Source of the DNA: Truepera radiovictrix DSM 17093
GTDB lineage: Bacteria; Deinococcota; Deinococci; Deinococcales; Trueperaceae
Direction: 5' to 3'
Length of the DNA: 64,000 nt
Assembly: GCF_000092425.1 (NCBI RefSeq)
Contig: NC_014221.1
Span: 1,741,001-1,805,000 of the forward strand
The position numbers and the translations under genes were made by a program. The notes beneath the pieces are model-generated. The model had not been told where the DNA came from. It saw only the letters and a program-made list of their open reading frames with translations, and did not search any database. Within the stretch, counting starts at the first letter, position 1, and the number at the start of each line of letters is the position of its first letter. Shown piece by piece: positions 27,760 to 35,643 of this stretch.

Positions 27760-29466
27760 GTGCTGAACAACGCCAAGCGGTCTTGGGGCCGGCTCGCAGC
27801 GCGGGTGCTGCCGCGGCTACTGTTACCGTGGCTGCTCGGATGCGGCGCCGCGTTCGCACAGTTCGAGGTGGAAGTCGAGGTGGTCTTCGGCTTCGAGGGT
27901 GAGATCGTCGCCGACGCCTGGAACCCCGTACGCGTGAGTTTGCGCGACGCGCCCGACGCCGAGCTGCTCCTTGAGCTCGACCGCGGCACGCTGCGCGGCG
28001 GCGAACGCTGGCTGCGTTTTCGCGCCCCCTTAGCGGGCGGCGGTGGACGCCGCACCTTTGAAGAGGTCATCTTCATCCCCGCCTGGCAGCAGTTCGTGTG
28101 GTCGGTGCGCACCCCCGACCGGGTGCTCGCGAGCGGGAGCGTCGAGCGGCGGCGCCTCGACCCGCGCCCCCTGCACCTGGTGCTGTCGCGCACCCTGGGC
28201 GCCGAACGCGACCTCTTCGACGCCGACGCGCGGGTGCTCGAGGTCTACGGGGCGCTGCCGGAGCGCGCGAGCGCCTTTGACGGGGTGGCCACCGTGGTCG
28301 TCGGCGACACCTTGACCCCCTCCTCGCCCGCCGCGCTCGCCGCTGCCGCCGCCGGCGGCAGCACCGTACTGCTCTTAGAGCCCACCGGCAACGCCCCGCT
28401 CCCCGAGGGCTACGACGCCCTCTTCGGGGCGCCCCTGCAGCGCCTAGGGGCGGGGTGGCTCGCGCGGAGCGAACGCGAGGAGGCCGCGGCGCTCCTCGCG
28501 GGCTTGCCGCGCCTCGAGCGGCGGACGCTCGAAGCCGCCCTGCTCACCCCCGACCTCGCCGCTCCCCCCCCGCACCTGCCCCCCAGCACGCTCCTCTGGG
28601 CGCTCTTCGGCTACGCCCTCGCCGCCCTTTTGCTGGTGCGCTACGGGCGCCTACCGGGCCTCTGGAGCGCGCTGCTGCTCGCCACCGTGGGGAGCTTGGC
28701 GGGCTTTTGGGCGCTGCGCGGCGAGGAAGTGGTGCAGGAGCAGGCGCGCACGCTCGTGCTCGCCGGCGGCCCCCTGGCGCAACGGCTCGAGGGGCGCGGC
28801 CTCTTTTCGCCCGCGCGGCGCGACCTGACGCTAGACACCGAACGTTACGGCCTCCTCTACCCGCTCGACGAGGTGGCTTCGCCGCGCACGGTGCCCCCGA
28901 GCGCCGTGCCCACGCTGAGCCCCTCGGGGCTCAGGCTGTCTCTCGGACGCTACGAGGCGCTCCTCCTCGCGCGCCGCCCCGAGCTCGAAGACGCCCGCTT
29001 CTACTGGCGCGGAGATGAACTCATCAACGCCGGCAGCCGCGCTCTTGAAGACCTCTTTATCCTCGGCCGCGGCCAGCAGAAGGCGCTCGCGGCGGACTCG
29101 AGCCTCCGCCCCGAACTCGGCGACAACCTCCCCCCCGACGCCTACACCCCGCTCTTACCCCACCTCCCCCGCGGCAGCGCGCTCGCCCGCGACGGCGACC
29201 TCGTCCTCGTGGCGCTCCCTACGGTTAGCGGCTCCAGCCGCCGGCCTAGCGGCCGTGACCGCTCGGTTAGCGGCTCCAGCCGCCGGCCTAGCGGCCGTGA
29301 CCGCTCGGTTAGCGGCTCCAGCCGCCGGCCTAGCGGCCGTGAGTACGAAGTTGCGCGTAGCGACCGCTCGGTTAGCGGCTCTAGCCGCCGGCCTAGCGGC
29401 CGTGACCGCTCGGTTAGCGGCTCTAACCACCGGCCTAGCGGCCGTGACCGAAAGAGGCTGCCGTGA
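27760..29466 (+). CDS. Membrane-anchored exported protein with C-terminal tandem repeat
   Basis: A 568-residue protein with a signal peptide (LLLPWLLGCGAAFAQ), a large extracytoplasmic beta-rich part (VVFGFEGEIVADAWNPVRVSL), and two membrane helices near residues 270-325 (LLWALFGYALAALLLVRY and ALLLATVGSLAGFWAL). I do not recognise the family. From residue 489 to 564 the sequence changes abruptly to five copies of VSGSSRRPSGRDRS, encoded by 42-bp DNA repeats that kept the frame. The preceding GDLVLVALP reads like a natural end of the protein. The stop overlaps the next gene's GTG (GTGA). Confidence 0.75.
   Translation: MLNNAKRSWGRLAARVLPRLLLPWLLGCGAAFAQFEVEVEVVFGFEGEIVADAWNPVRVSLRDAPDAELLLELDRGTLRGGERWLRFRAPLAGGGGRRTFEEVIFIPAWQQFVWSVRTPDRVLASGSVERRRLDPRPLHLVLSRTLGAERDLFDADARVLEVYGALPERASAFDGVATVVVGDTLTPSSPAALAAAAAGGSTVLLLEPTGNAPLPEGYDALFGAPLQRLGAGWLARSEREEAAALLAGLPRLERRTLEAALLTPDLAAPPPHLPPSTLLWALFGYALAALLLVRYGRLPGLWSALLLATVGSLAGFWALRGEEVVQEQARTLVLAGGPLAQRLEGRGLFSPARRDLTLDTERYGLLYPLDEVASPRTVPPSAVPTLSPSGLRLSLGRYEALLLARRPELEDARFYWRGDELINAGSRALEDLFILGRGQQKALAADSSLRPELGDNLPPDAYTPLLPHLPRGSALARDGDLVLVALPTVSGSSRRPSGRDRSVSGSSRRPSGRDRSVSGSSRRPSGREYEVARSDRSVSGSSRRPSGRDRSVSGSNHRPSGRDRKRLP
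29222..29450. repeat. 42-bp tandem repeat inside coding sequence, five copies
   Basis: Copies start at 29222, 29264, 29306, 29369 and 29411. The third carries a 21-base insertion (GTACGAAGTTGCGCGTAGCGA) that also keeps frame. Copies 1-3 are identical over their shared part; copy 4 has one change and copy 5 a few. Each unit contains the hairpin GCGGCT-CC-AGCCGC and the self-complementary GGCC..GGCC block. All length changes are multiples of three. Confidence 0.9.
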
Positions 29467-30092
29467 ACGCGCAGCAGGCGCCCGGAACGGGTCTTGGCGA
29501 CCTGCTAACGCGCGGCGATACGCTGCAGCTGCTCATGGCCTTTTTCGGCCTCCTGCTCTTTGCCGTCGCCATCACCTGGCCGACCGCGCCGGGGCCCAAC
29601 GACAGCTGGTACACCCTCGTTCAGGTAAAAGCCGGCGCGCTGCTGCTGTTGAGCGTCGGTTACGGCGGGAGCGTCGCGCTGGCGCCCCGAGCGGCAAGCT
29701 GCGCCGCGCTGGGCGTTCCGCTCGTCTTTTGGGCGCTGGGGCTCCCCTTCGAGCTCACCACCTACGCCGCCACGCACCCCGAAGCGCCCCTCTGGTGGTC
29801 GCTCGTCACGAGGCCGCTAGGGGTGCTCGGCTACTTCGGCGTCGGCCTCGTCTGCGGGCGCGCGCTGGCGCGGGCGCGGGCGGCGCTGCCGCTCATCCCC
29901 CCCCTCGTTTTGGTCGGCACGATCAGCTTCGACGTCTGGCTCGGACGCGCCGTGCTGAGCCCGGTCGCGGTCGCGGGGGGGGTCTCGCTCCCGCACGTCG
30001 GCGCCATGGCCCTGCTCGGCGGCCTGACGCTCGTTCTGCTGACGCGCGCGCCGGCGCACCCGGCGGGGCATAATGAGATCCATGCAGATTAG
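29463..30092 (+). CDS. Polytopic membrane protein, middle gene of operon
   Basis: A 209-residue protein with about six hydrophobic helices (LLMAFFGLLLFAVAITW, LLLLSVGYGGSVAL, ALGVPLVFWALGLPFEL, PLGVLGYFGVGLVCGRALA, LIPPLVLVGTISFDVW and ALLGGLTLVLL). I do not recognise the family. It starts with GTG overlapping the upstream TGA by a base pair, so translational coupling is likely, and it overlaps the next gene by about 20 bases. The three genes probably form one membrane assembly. Confidence 0.75.
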   Translation: MNAQQAPGTGLGDLLTRGDTLQLLMAFFGLLLFAVAITWPTAPGPNDSWYTLVQVKAGALLLLSVGYGGSVALAPRAASCAALGVPLVFWALGLPFELTTYAATHPEAPLWWSLVTRPLGVLGYFGVGLVCGRALARARAALPLIPPLVLVGTISFDVWLGRAVLSPVAVAGGVSLPHVGAMALLGGLTLVLLTRAPAHPAGHNEIHAD

Positions 30093-31656
30093 ACCGAGCC
30101 AGCGGCAGACGCCGGGGCCCTACCCCCCGCGCGGTGGACCCCTCCTGCACGAGCAGCTCGCGCAGCGGCGGCGCGCTGGCGCGCGCCTCCTGCGGGGGGG
30201 TGGCCTCGCGCTCGCCACCTCGCTCGTCGCCTGGGCGCTCGCCGCGCCGCTGCCCTATCACCTCTTGGCGCTCGCGCTCGCGTTCGCGCTCGGGTACCTC
30301 TGGCGCCCCAAACGCACGGACGAGCGCGCCCACGCCTGGGCCCTCAGCTGGATCGACGCGCAGTCGGGGCTCGCCTACCGCACGGCGCTCGAGCTCCCCC
30401 CCCAGGAGGACCCTTACGGCCTCGGGGCAGCGGTGCGGCGCCGCGCCGAAGCGAGCGCCAAACGCCTCGCGCCCCCCCCGACGCAGCCCTGGTGGCTCCC
30501 ACTCGTGGTGCTCGCCACGCTCTTCGCGCTCCTGCCCGCCTTACCGGTGCCCAACCTCGGGGCGCCACTCAGAACCCCCTTCGGCACCCCCTCTACCCCT
30601 CATGGAGGCGGTGACACCCCTGCCCCACCCCCGCCGGAGCCTTCGACCGCCGCAGAACCCTCGGAGGAGGCGTCCGCTGCAACCCCCTCCGGTCGCGCCG
30701 CGGGCGATCCGGTTGCGGAGGAGACGCCTTCAGAAGCTCGCGTCGGGGCAGGTGCGGGCGGCAGCGGCGAGGCGGGCGCCCCGTCCGGCGAGGTGGGTGA
30801 GGCGGCAGCGCTCGAGCGCTACCTCAGCTCGCTCGCCGAGCTCGAGGCGGCCGAAGGTGCCCCCCAGACGCGCCCAACGAGCCCCTTCGGCAGCCTCGGC
30901 GCGCCCCCCGACGACCTCTCCCCCGAGATGCGCTTCGGCGACGCCGAGACCCTCGACGGCCGTGACCTAGCGGACGCGCAGCGCGGCACGGAAACCGCCC
31001 CGCCCGAGGAGGCGGCCTCGGAACCGTCGGCTGGCGATACCGGCGGCGACGAGGCGGAAGGCGGCGGGGCAAGGGACGACGCCGGACAGGCGGGCAGCGC
31101 GGAGAGCGCGGCCGGGGAGGCAGAAGACGGCTCAGGCTCGGGCGAGGGGTCTGCCCCCCAAGACGCCCCCGCAGCGCCACCTCCGGGGGGGGCGGGGGCC
31201 GAGGGCGCACCCTCGCCAGAGGCCGGTGAGGAGGCGGGGCTGCAGGGCGACGAAGCTACGGGCGACGAGGCGGTCGGTGAGGGCGCGGCGGGGAGCCCTA
31301 GCGCCCCCGAAGAGAGCGGCGCGGAGATCGGCGGGGGCGGCAGCGCAGAGACCGCCGGCGACGCGCCGAGCGACGCCGCGCAGGGCGCCGCGCAGGGGGG
31401 TGGAGGCGAGGACGCGGCCGGCGAACCCCAGGACCGACTCGGCGATCCCCCCCAAGGACCCCTCCAACGCCTCCCCGGCGTGCGCGGCGAGGACGGCCCC
31501 AGCCAGCGCGGCGAGGTGCTGCAACCCGGCACGGAGAACTTCGTACTACCTAGCTCCAGAGAGCCCGCCGAGTACGCGCGCGCCGCCGAGGAGGCGATCC
31601 GCGAAGGGCGGTTGCCCCTGGAGTACCAGGACATCGTGCGCGAGTACTTCCGCTAA
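30073..31656 (+). CDS. Membrane protein with long acidic low-complexity linker
   Basis: A 527-residue protein. Two or three N-terminal hydrophobic segments (ALATSLVAWALAAPLPYHLLALALAFALGYLW and PLVVLATLFALLPALPV) are followed by about 300 residues rich in Gly, Ala, Glu and Ser, then a compact C-terminus (FVLPSSREPAEYARAAEEAIREGRLPLEYQDIVREYFR) that looks like a conserved interaction motif. A similar tail closes membrane proteins encoded near MoxR/DUF58 genes, but no such genes are here. The start may be ATG 30073 or ATG 30082; the latter is seven bases behind CATAAT. Confidence 0.7.
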   Translation: MRSMQIRPSQRQTPGPYPPRGGPLLHEQLAQRRRAGARLLRGGGLALATSLVAWALAAPLPYHLLALALAFALGYLWRPKRTDERAHAWALSWIDAQSGLAYRTALELPPQEDPYGLGAAVRRRAEASAKRLAPPPTQPWWLPLVVLATLFALLPALPVPNLGAPLRTPFGTPSTPHGGGDTPAPPPPEPSTAAEPSEEASAATPSGRAAGDPVAEETPSEARVGAGAGGSGEAGAPSGEVGEAAALERYLSSLAELEAAEGAPQTRPTSPFGSLGAPPDDLSPEMRFGDAETLDGRDLADAQRGTETAPPEEAASEPSAGDTGGDEAEGGGARDDAGQAGSAESAAGEAEDGSGSGEGSAPQDAPAAPPPGGAGAEGAPSPEAGEEAGLQGDEATGDEAVGEGAAGSPSAPEESGAEIGGGGSAETAGDAPSDAAQGAAQGGGGEDAAGEPQDRLGDPPQGPLQRLPGVRGEDGPSQRGEVLQPGTENFVLPSSREPAEYARAAEEAIREGRLPLEYQDIVREYFR

Positions 31657-31699
31657 GGGTCCCGGCTAGCAACTGCTAACGGCCATACATGCGGTTTGA

Positions 31700-32106
31700 G
31701 GCTTTTTGAGATGGCTTACACAGCGTCTACGTAGCTGGGCACCTCTACGACGAACACTACACCGCCACCCTCTCGAAGCATGGCAGCAGCGGCCGACGCC
31801 TCTGGCAACAGCGCGCTGCGGTAGATTTATAGCGACGTCGCCACCGACAGCAGCGGCAACATCTATGTAGGTGGCTATGGCTTCGATGGTCTCGACGCCG
31901 ACTACCTGGTGAGGAAGTACACCCCGGCAGGTCGCGCCGCGTGGACGAGCACGGCCGAACTGAACGTGACCAACAAGCGCGTGAACGCTGGTGAGATCTA
32001 CGCCGCCGGTGTCACCGACGGCAAAGTCAACGGTAAAAACTTCGGCAACGACGACGCCTCCTCGCTCCGCCTCGACAGTCAAGGCAAACGGGTCTGGGCG
32101 CGCTAG
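31700..32106 (+). pseudogene. Decayed SBBP/beta-propeller repeat gene
   Basis: Conceptual translation gives two in-frame halves broken by a frameshift and stop near 31829. Part one contains SVYVAGHLYDEHYTATLSKH and GRRLWQQRA; part two reads SDVATDSSGNIYVGGY, then LDADYLVRKYTPAGRAAWTST, and later GEIYAAGVTDG and SLRLDSQGKRVWAR before a stop. VATDSSGNIYVGGY and the KY-G-W pattern are signatures of SBBP-type propeller repeats in secreted proteins. Base composition is lower in GC than the neighbouring genes. No start, signal peptide or full propeller remains. It is followed by a terminator, so this is probably the 3' end of a once larger gene. Confidence 0.6.
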
Positions 32107-32121
32107 GCGGTTAGAGCCCCC

Positions 32122-32150
32122 AAAAGCCCCGACACCCCGCCGGGGCTTTT
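32122..32150. terminator. Bidirectional terminator
   Basis: AAAAGCCCCG (32122-32131) pairs with CGGGGCTTTT (32141-32150). It serves the convergent YigZ-family gene and the pseudogene remnant. Confidence 0.8.
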
Positions 32151-32156
32151 GACGTG

Positions 32157-32747
32157 TTACGCGAGCCGCGCCGCCCCCCTCGTCACCTGCGTGAGCGCCT
32201 CCCGCAGCGCCCCCTCGTCCTCGGCGAAGAGCGTCACGCGCAGCTTAAGCCCCGCCGCCGTGTACGCCGGTTCCCCCTTGACGAGCCCCGGCCAGTCGTT
32301 TAAAAGGCGGTGCACCGCGTCGAGGTCGCTAAAGGGCGCGCAGACCGTGCGCGAGACCGTCTCGCGAACCTCGGCGCACCCGGCCTCGTCGAGCGCTCTA
32401 GCGAGGCTTCCGCCGTACGCCCGCACGAGCCCGCCGGCGCCCAACTTGGTCCCGCCGTAGTAGCGCGTCACGACGGCGAGCACGTGGTCCAGACCGCGCT
32501 TTTGCAAAACCTCGAGCATCGGCCGCCCCGCTGTGCCCCCCGGCTCGCCGTCGTCCGAAAAGCGCACCTCCGGGCCGACGCGGTACGCATAGGGGTTGTG
32601 AGTCGCCTCGGCGTGCTCGGCGCGCACGGCCGCGAGGTGCTCGAGCGCCTCCGCCACGCTCGCTACCGGCGTCACAAAGGCGATAAACGCGCTTCCCTTG
32701 ACGAGCTCCTCGCGCCTCCAGGCTCTCGCTACCGTCAGGTAACCCAC
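32157..32747 (-). CDS. yigZ: YigZ/IMPACT family protein
   Basis: A 196-residue protein with the UPF0029/IMPACT signature: SDDGEPGGTAGRPML, then VVTRYYGGTKLGAGGLVRAYG, followed by a smaller C-terminal domain (VCAPFSDLDAVHRLLND). In bacteria the family is linked to translation or RNA binding, but the activity is unclear. The start is the GTG at 32747, six bases behind TAGAGT (32754-32759). CTGAAA (32777-32782) at 17 bases further upstream is a plausible -35 box. It is divergent from cysS and its upstream ORF. Confidence 0.9.
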   Translation of the reverse strand: MGYLTVARAWRREELVKGSAFIAFVTPVASVAEALEHLAAVRAEHAEATHNPYAYRVGPEVRFSDDGEPGGTAGRPMLEVLQKRGLDHVLAVVTRYYGGTKLGAGGLVRAYGGSLARALDEAGCAEVRETVSRTVCAPFSDLDAVHRLLNDWPGLVKGEPAYTAAGLKLRVTLFAEDEGALREALTQVTRGAARLA

Positions 32748-32753
32748 CCCGCT

Positions 32754-32782
32754 ACTCTACCCTTTGCCCAGCGCGTTTTCAG
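32754..32782 (-). promoter_or_regulatory. Promoter of leaderless yigZ
   Basis: On the minus strand CTGAAA (32777-32782), a 17-base spacer and TAGAGT (32754-32759) precede the GTG by six bases. Confidence 0.5.
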
Positions 32783-32789
32783 CTCGTGC

Positions 32790-32795
32790 TACACT
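32790..32795 (+). promoter_or_regulatory. -10 box of cysS upstream ORF
   Basis: TACACT lies exactly six bases ahead of an ATG at 32802. It faces away from the yigZ promoter about 30 bases away. Confidence 0.45.
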
Positions 32796-32801
32796 CGCCC
32801 C

Positions 32802-32873
32802 ATGCGCCCGCTTCGCCCTCAAACCGCGCGATGTCGCCCGGCCCAGCCCGCGACCTTTCGCCCTGCGTTTTGA
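32802..32873 (+). CDS. Putative 23-residue leaderless leader peptide upstream of cysS
   Basis: ATG at 32802 opens MRPLRPQTARCRPAQPATFR plus three residues (PAF) and stops at 32873, 115 bases before cysS. It contains one Cys codon and several Arg and Pro codons. The -10 spacing equals that of likely leaderless genes, and a similar small ORF precedes thrS. A role in cysS control is inference. Confidence 0.35.
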   Translation: MRPLRPQTARCRPAQPATFRPAF

Positions 32874-32988
32874 GGCGCCGGTCGCGGGCACCATCGCCGA
32901 CGCGCGCACCCTAAGGTCAGCTATCCCGACGCGTCCGCAGACGACGATGCCCGCACGACCATAACTCCGCGATGAGGACAGTTTTTTC

Positions 32989-34449
32989 ATGCCTGCAACC
33001 CCCCTACAGCTCTACAACACCCTGACCCGCCGCAAAGAGCCCTTCGAACCAATCACCCCCGGTCACGTCGGGATGTACCTGTGCGGCCCCACGGTCTACT
33101 CGGAGCCCCACCTGGGGCACGCGCGCGGGCCCATCTTGTTCGACGTGCTGCGCCGTTACCTCGAGTACCTCGGTCTGCGCGTGCGCCTAGTCACCAACAT
33201 CACCGACGTCGGGCACTTAACGGACGACGCCGACGACGGCGAGGACAAGCTCCTAAAGCGCGCCAAGCTCGAGCAGCTAGAGCCGATGGAGATCGCCGAC
33301 AAGTACTTCTGGGCCTACTTCGACGCCATGGCCAAGCTCGGCGTGCGCCGCCCCGACATCACGCCGCGCGCCACGGGGCACATCACCGAGCAGATCGCGA
33401 TGACGCAGACCCTCTTGGAGCGCGGGCTCGCGTACGAGCGGGGCGGCAACGTCTACTTCGACGTCTCGGCGTGGGAGACTTACGGCGAGCTCTCGGGGCG
33501 CAACGTGGACGACCTCGTCGAGGGCACCCGCATCGCCACCCGGAGCGACAAGGACGACCCGCGCGACTTCGCCCTCTGGAAGCGCGCCGAGGGCGGGCAC
33601 CTGATGCGCTGGCCGTCGCCGTGGGGCGAAGGGTACCCGGGTTGGCACATCGAGTGCTCGGTGATGAGCACCAAATACCTGGGCGACGCGTTCGACATTC
33701 ACGGCGGCGGCTTGGACCTCATCTTTCCGCACCACGAGTGCGAGCTCGCCCAGGCGAAAGCGGCGGGCAAACCCTTTGCGCGCGTGTGGCTGCACTTCAA
33801 CATGGTGACGCTAGAGGGCGAGAAGATGGCGAAGTCCAAGGGGCACTTCGTCACGCTCGAGGAGCTCTTTAGGCGCTTCGACCCCATCGCCGTGCGCTTT
33901 CACCTGTTGGGCACGCACTACCGCTCGGTCTCGGACTTTTCCGAGGCGAGCTTGCGGGCCTCCGCGCAGGGGCTCCGGCGGTTGCGGGAGGGTTACGCGG
34001 CGCTCGCGCGGGCGGTCGAGGACGGAGGTGACGAGGACGCGGACCCGAGCCCCTACCGCGAGCGCTTCGAGGCGGCGATGAACGACGACCTCAACACGGC
34101 GCAGGCGCTCGCGGTGCTCTACGACGCCCTTCGCGAAACGAACGCGGCGCTCGCGCGGGGCGCCGACCAGGCGACGCTGCGCGCCGCCAAACGCTTTTTT
34201 GACGACGCCGCGGGGGGCGTCTTGGGGATCCTCGGGGGTGCGGCGGAGACGCAGGGCGACGCCGAACTCGTCAGCGGCCTCGTGGAGCTCATCAGCGCGC
34301 AGCGGCAAGAGGCGCGGCTGCGGCGCGACTTCGCCACCGCGGACGCCATCCGCGAGCGCTTGGCGGCGCTCGGCATCGTCCTCGAGGACACCCCGGACGG
34401 CGTGCGCTGGAAGCGGGGGGTGCCCAAAACCGAGGCGGAGACGCTGTAG
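32989..34449 (+). CDS. cysS: Cysteinyl-tRNA synthetase
   Basis: A 486-residue class I synthetase. [20 protein letters not shown] holds the HIGH-type motif and the first zinc cysteine; HIECSVMS and HHECELAQ complete the zinc site, and KMAKSKGHF is the KMSKS loop. The C-terminal helical part ends [17 protein letters not shown]. It charges tRNA-Cys in the cytosol. The ATG is preceded by GAGGA at a longer than ideal distance. The 115-base leader follows a small upstream ORF. Confidence 0.96.
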   Translation: MPATPLQLYNTLTRRKEPFEPITPGHVGMYLCGPTVYSEPHLGHARGPILFDVLRRYLEYLGLRVRLVTNITDVGHLTDDADDGEDKLLKRAKLEQLEPMEIADKYFWAYFDAMAKLGVRRPDITPRATGHITEQIAMTQTLLERGLAYERGGNVYFDVSAWETYGELSGRNVDDLVEGTRIATRSDKDDPRDFALWKRAEGGHLMRWPSPWGEGYPGWHIECSVMSTKYLGDAFDIHGGGLDLIFPHHECELAQAKAAGKPFARVWLHFNMVTLEGEKMAKSKGHFVTLEELFRRFDPIAVRFHLLGTHYRSVSDFSEASLRASAQGLRRLREGYAALARAVEDGGDEDADPSPYRERFEAAMNDDLNTAQALAVLYDALRETNAALARGADQATLRAAKRFFDDAAGGVLGILGGAAETQGDAELVSGLVELISAQRQEARLRRDFATADAIRERLAALGIVLEDTPDGVRWKRGVPKTEAETL

Positions 34450-34507
34450 CAAACCCGAAGCCACCGGCCAAGCCAAAAACTTTATAGGGGGCGCGCGCAG
34501 CGGGCGG

Positions 34508-34513
34508 TAGAGT
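34508..34513 (+). promoter_or_regulatory. -10 box of leaderless dprA
   Basis: TAGAGT lies exactly six bases ahead of the GTG at 34520, with no Shine-Dalgarno sequence between them. Confidence 0.5.
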
Positions 34514-34519
34514 GCCCGC

Positions 34520-35638
34520 GTGCCCCCGACGCCCTCCCCCCTGCTCGCCCTCGCGTTTACCCCGGGCCTGGGCCCGCGCAAGCTCAAGGCGCTCCTGGAG
34601 CACTTCGGCGACGCCGCCTCGTTGGCTGACGCCTCCGCCGGGGCGCTCAGGGAGGTCGAGGGGGTCGGCCCGAAGCTCGCCCAGACGATCGTGGCGTTTC
34701 GCGCCGAGGGGGAGCGCAGAGCCGCCGAGGAGCGCGCCCGCGCCGAGCGGCTGGGAGTGCAGCTCCTCACGTTAGATGACCCCGACTACCCGGCGAGCCT
34801 GCGGGGGATTTACGACCCGCCACCCGTGCTCTACGTCCGCGGGACCCTGCCCGCGCACCTGCAGGGCGACCTGGACGCGGTGCGCGCGGTGGCCGTGGTC
34901 GGCACGCGGCGCGCGAGCCCCTTTGCCCTCGAGCTGAGCCGCGAGATCGCGCGCGAGCTGGCCCGAGCCGGCGTCGTGGTGGTCTCGGGGCTCGCGCTCG
35001 GGGTCGACACCGCCGCGCACGAGGGCGCGCTCGAGGCTGCGCCCGGCGCGACGGTCGCCGTGCTGGGCTCCGGCGTCGACCGGCCCTACCCGGCCCAGAA
35101 CGCGCGCTTGGCGCGGCGCATCGCCGACGGTGGCGGGGCGGTGGTGAGCGAGTACCGCCTCGGCACGCCGCCCCGCGCCGAACACTTCCCGGGGCGCAAC
35201 CGCATCATCAGCGGGCTCGCGCGCGGGGTGCTCGTCGTCGAGGGGGGGGTCACGTCGGGTGCTCTCATCACCGCCGAGTTCGCGCTCGAGGAGGGCCGCA
35301 CCGTCTTCGCCGTCCCCGGCCGCGCCCGCGACCCGCGCGCCGCGGGGCCGCTCGAGCTCCTCAAGCAGGGCGCCGTGCTGACCGAGCGCGCCGACGACAT
35401 CTTGAGCGAGCTCGGGTGGCGTCGGGCGCCGAGCGCGCCCCCGAAGCGCGACGCGCCGGAGCTCACCGGCCTCCCCCAGGAGCTCCTCACCGCCATCCGC
35501 CAGGGGGGCGAACCGCTCCTCGACGACCTCGTCACGGCGACCGGCAGAGCCGCCCCCGAGCTGCTGAGCGCGCTGATGACGCTCGAGCTTAAGGGCCTCG
35601 TCCGCAGCCTCCCGAGCGGGCGTTACGCGGCGCTGTAG
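34520..35638 (+). CDS. dprA: DNA processing protein DprA
   Basis: A 372-residue DprA/Smf protein that loads RecA onto incoming single-stranded DNA during natural transformation. An N-terminal helix-hairpin-helix region (LAFTPGLGPRKLKALLEHFGD) precedes the Rossmann-like core with VAVVGTRRAS, VVSGLALGVDTAAHEGAL, AVLGSGVDRPYP and FPGRNRIISGLA. A C-terminal winged-helix domain follows (LLDDLVTATGRAAPELLSALMTLELKGLV). The GTG start is six bases behind TAGAGT. It follows cysS by 70 bases and converges with the GH13 gene with five bases between stops. Confidence 0.94.
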   Translation: MPPTPSPLLALAFTPGLGPRKLKALLEHFGDAASLADASAGALREVEGVGPKLAQTIVAFRAEGERRAAEERARAERLGVQLLTLDDPDYPASLRGIYDPPPVLYVRGTLPAHLQGDLDAVRAVAVVGTRRASPFALELSREIARELARAGVVVVSGLALGVDTAAHEGALEAAPGATVAVLGSGVDRPYPAQNARLARRIADGGGAVVSEYRLGTPPRAEHFPGRNRIISGLARGVLVVEGGVTSGALITAEFALEEGRTVFAVPGRARDPRAAGPLELLKQGAVLTERADDILSELGWRRAPSAPPKRDAPELTGLPQELLTAIRQGGEPLLDDLVTATGRAAPELLSALMTLELKGLVRSLPSGRYAAL

Positions 35639-35643
35639 CGCCC

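Noticed and set aside
29222-29450. The 42-bp repeats as a CRISPR array
   Set aside because: The copies are contiguous with no unique spacers, apart from one 21-base insertion, and are translated in frame.
29015-30073. Overlapping plus-strand reading frame of 352 codons through the repeat region
   Set aside because: It is a shadow frame of two overlapping real genes; its Arg/Ala-rich composition follows from the high-GC codons.
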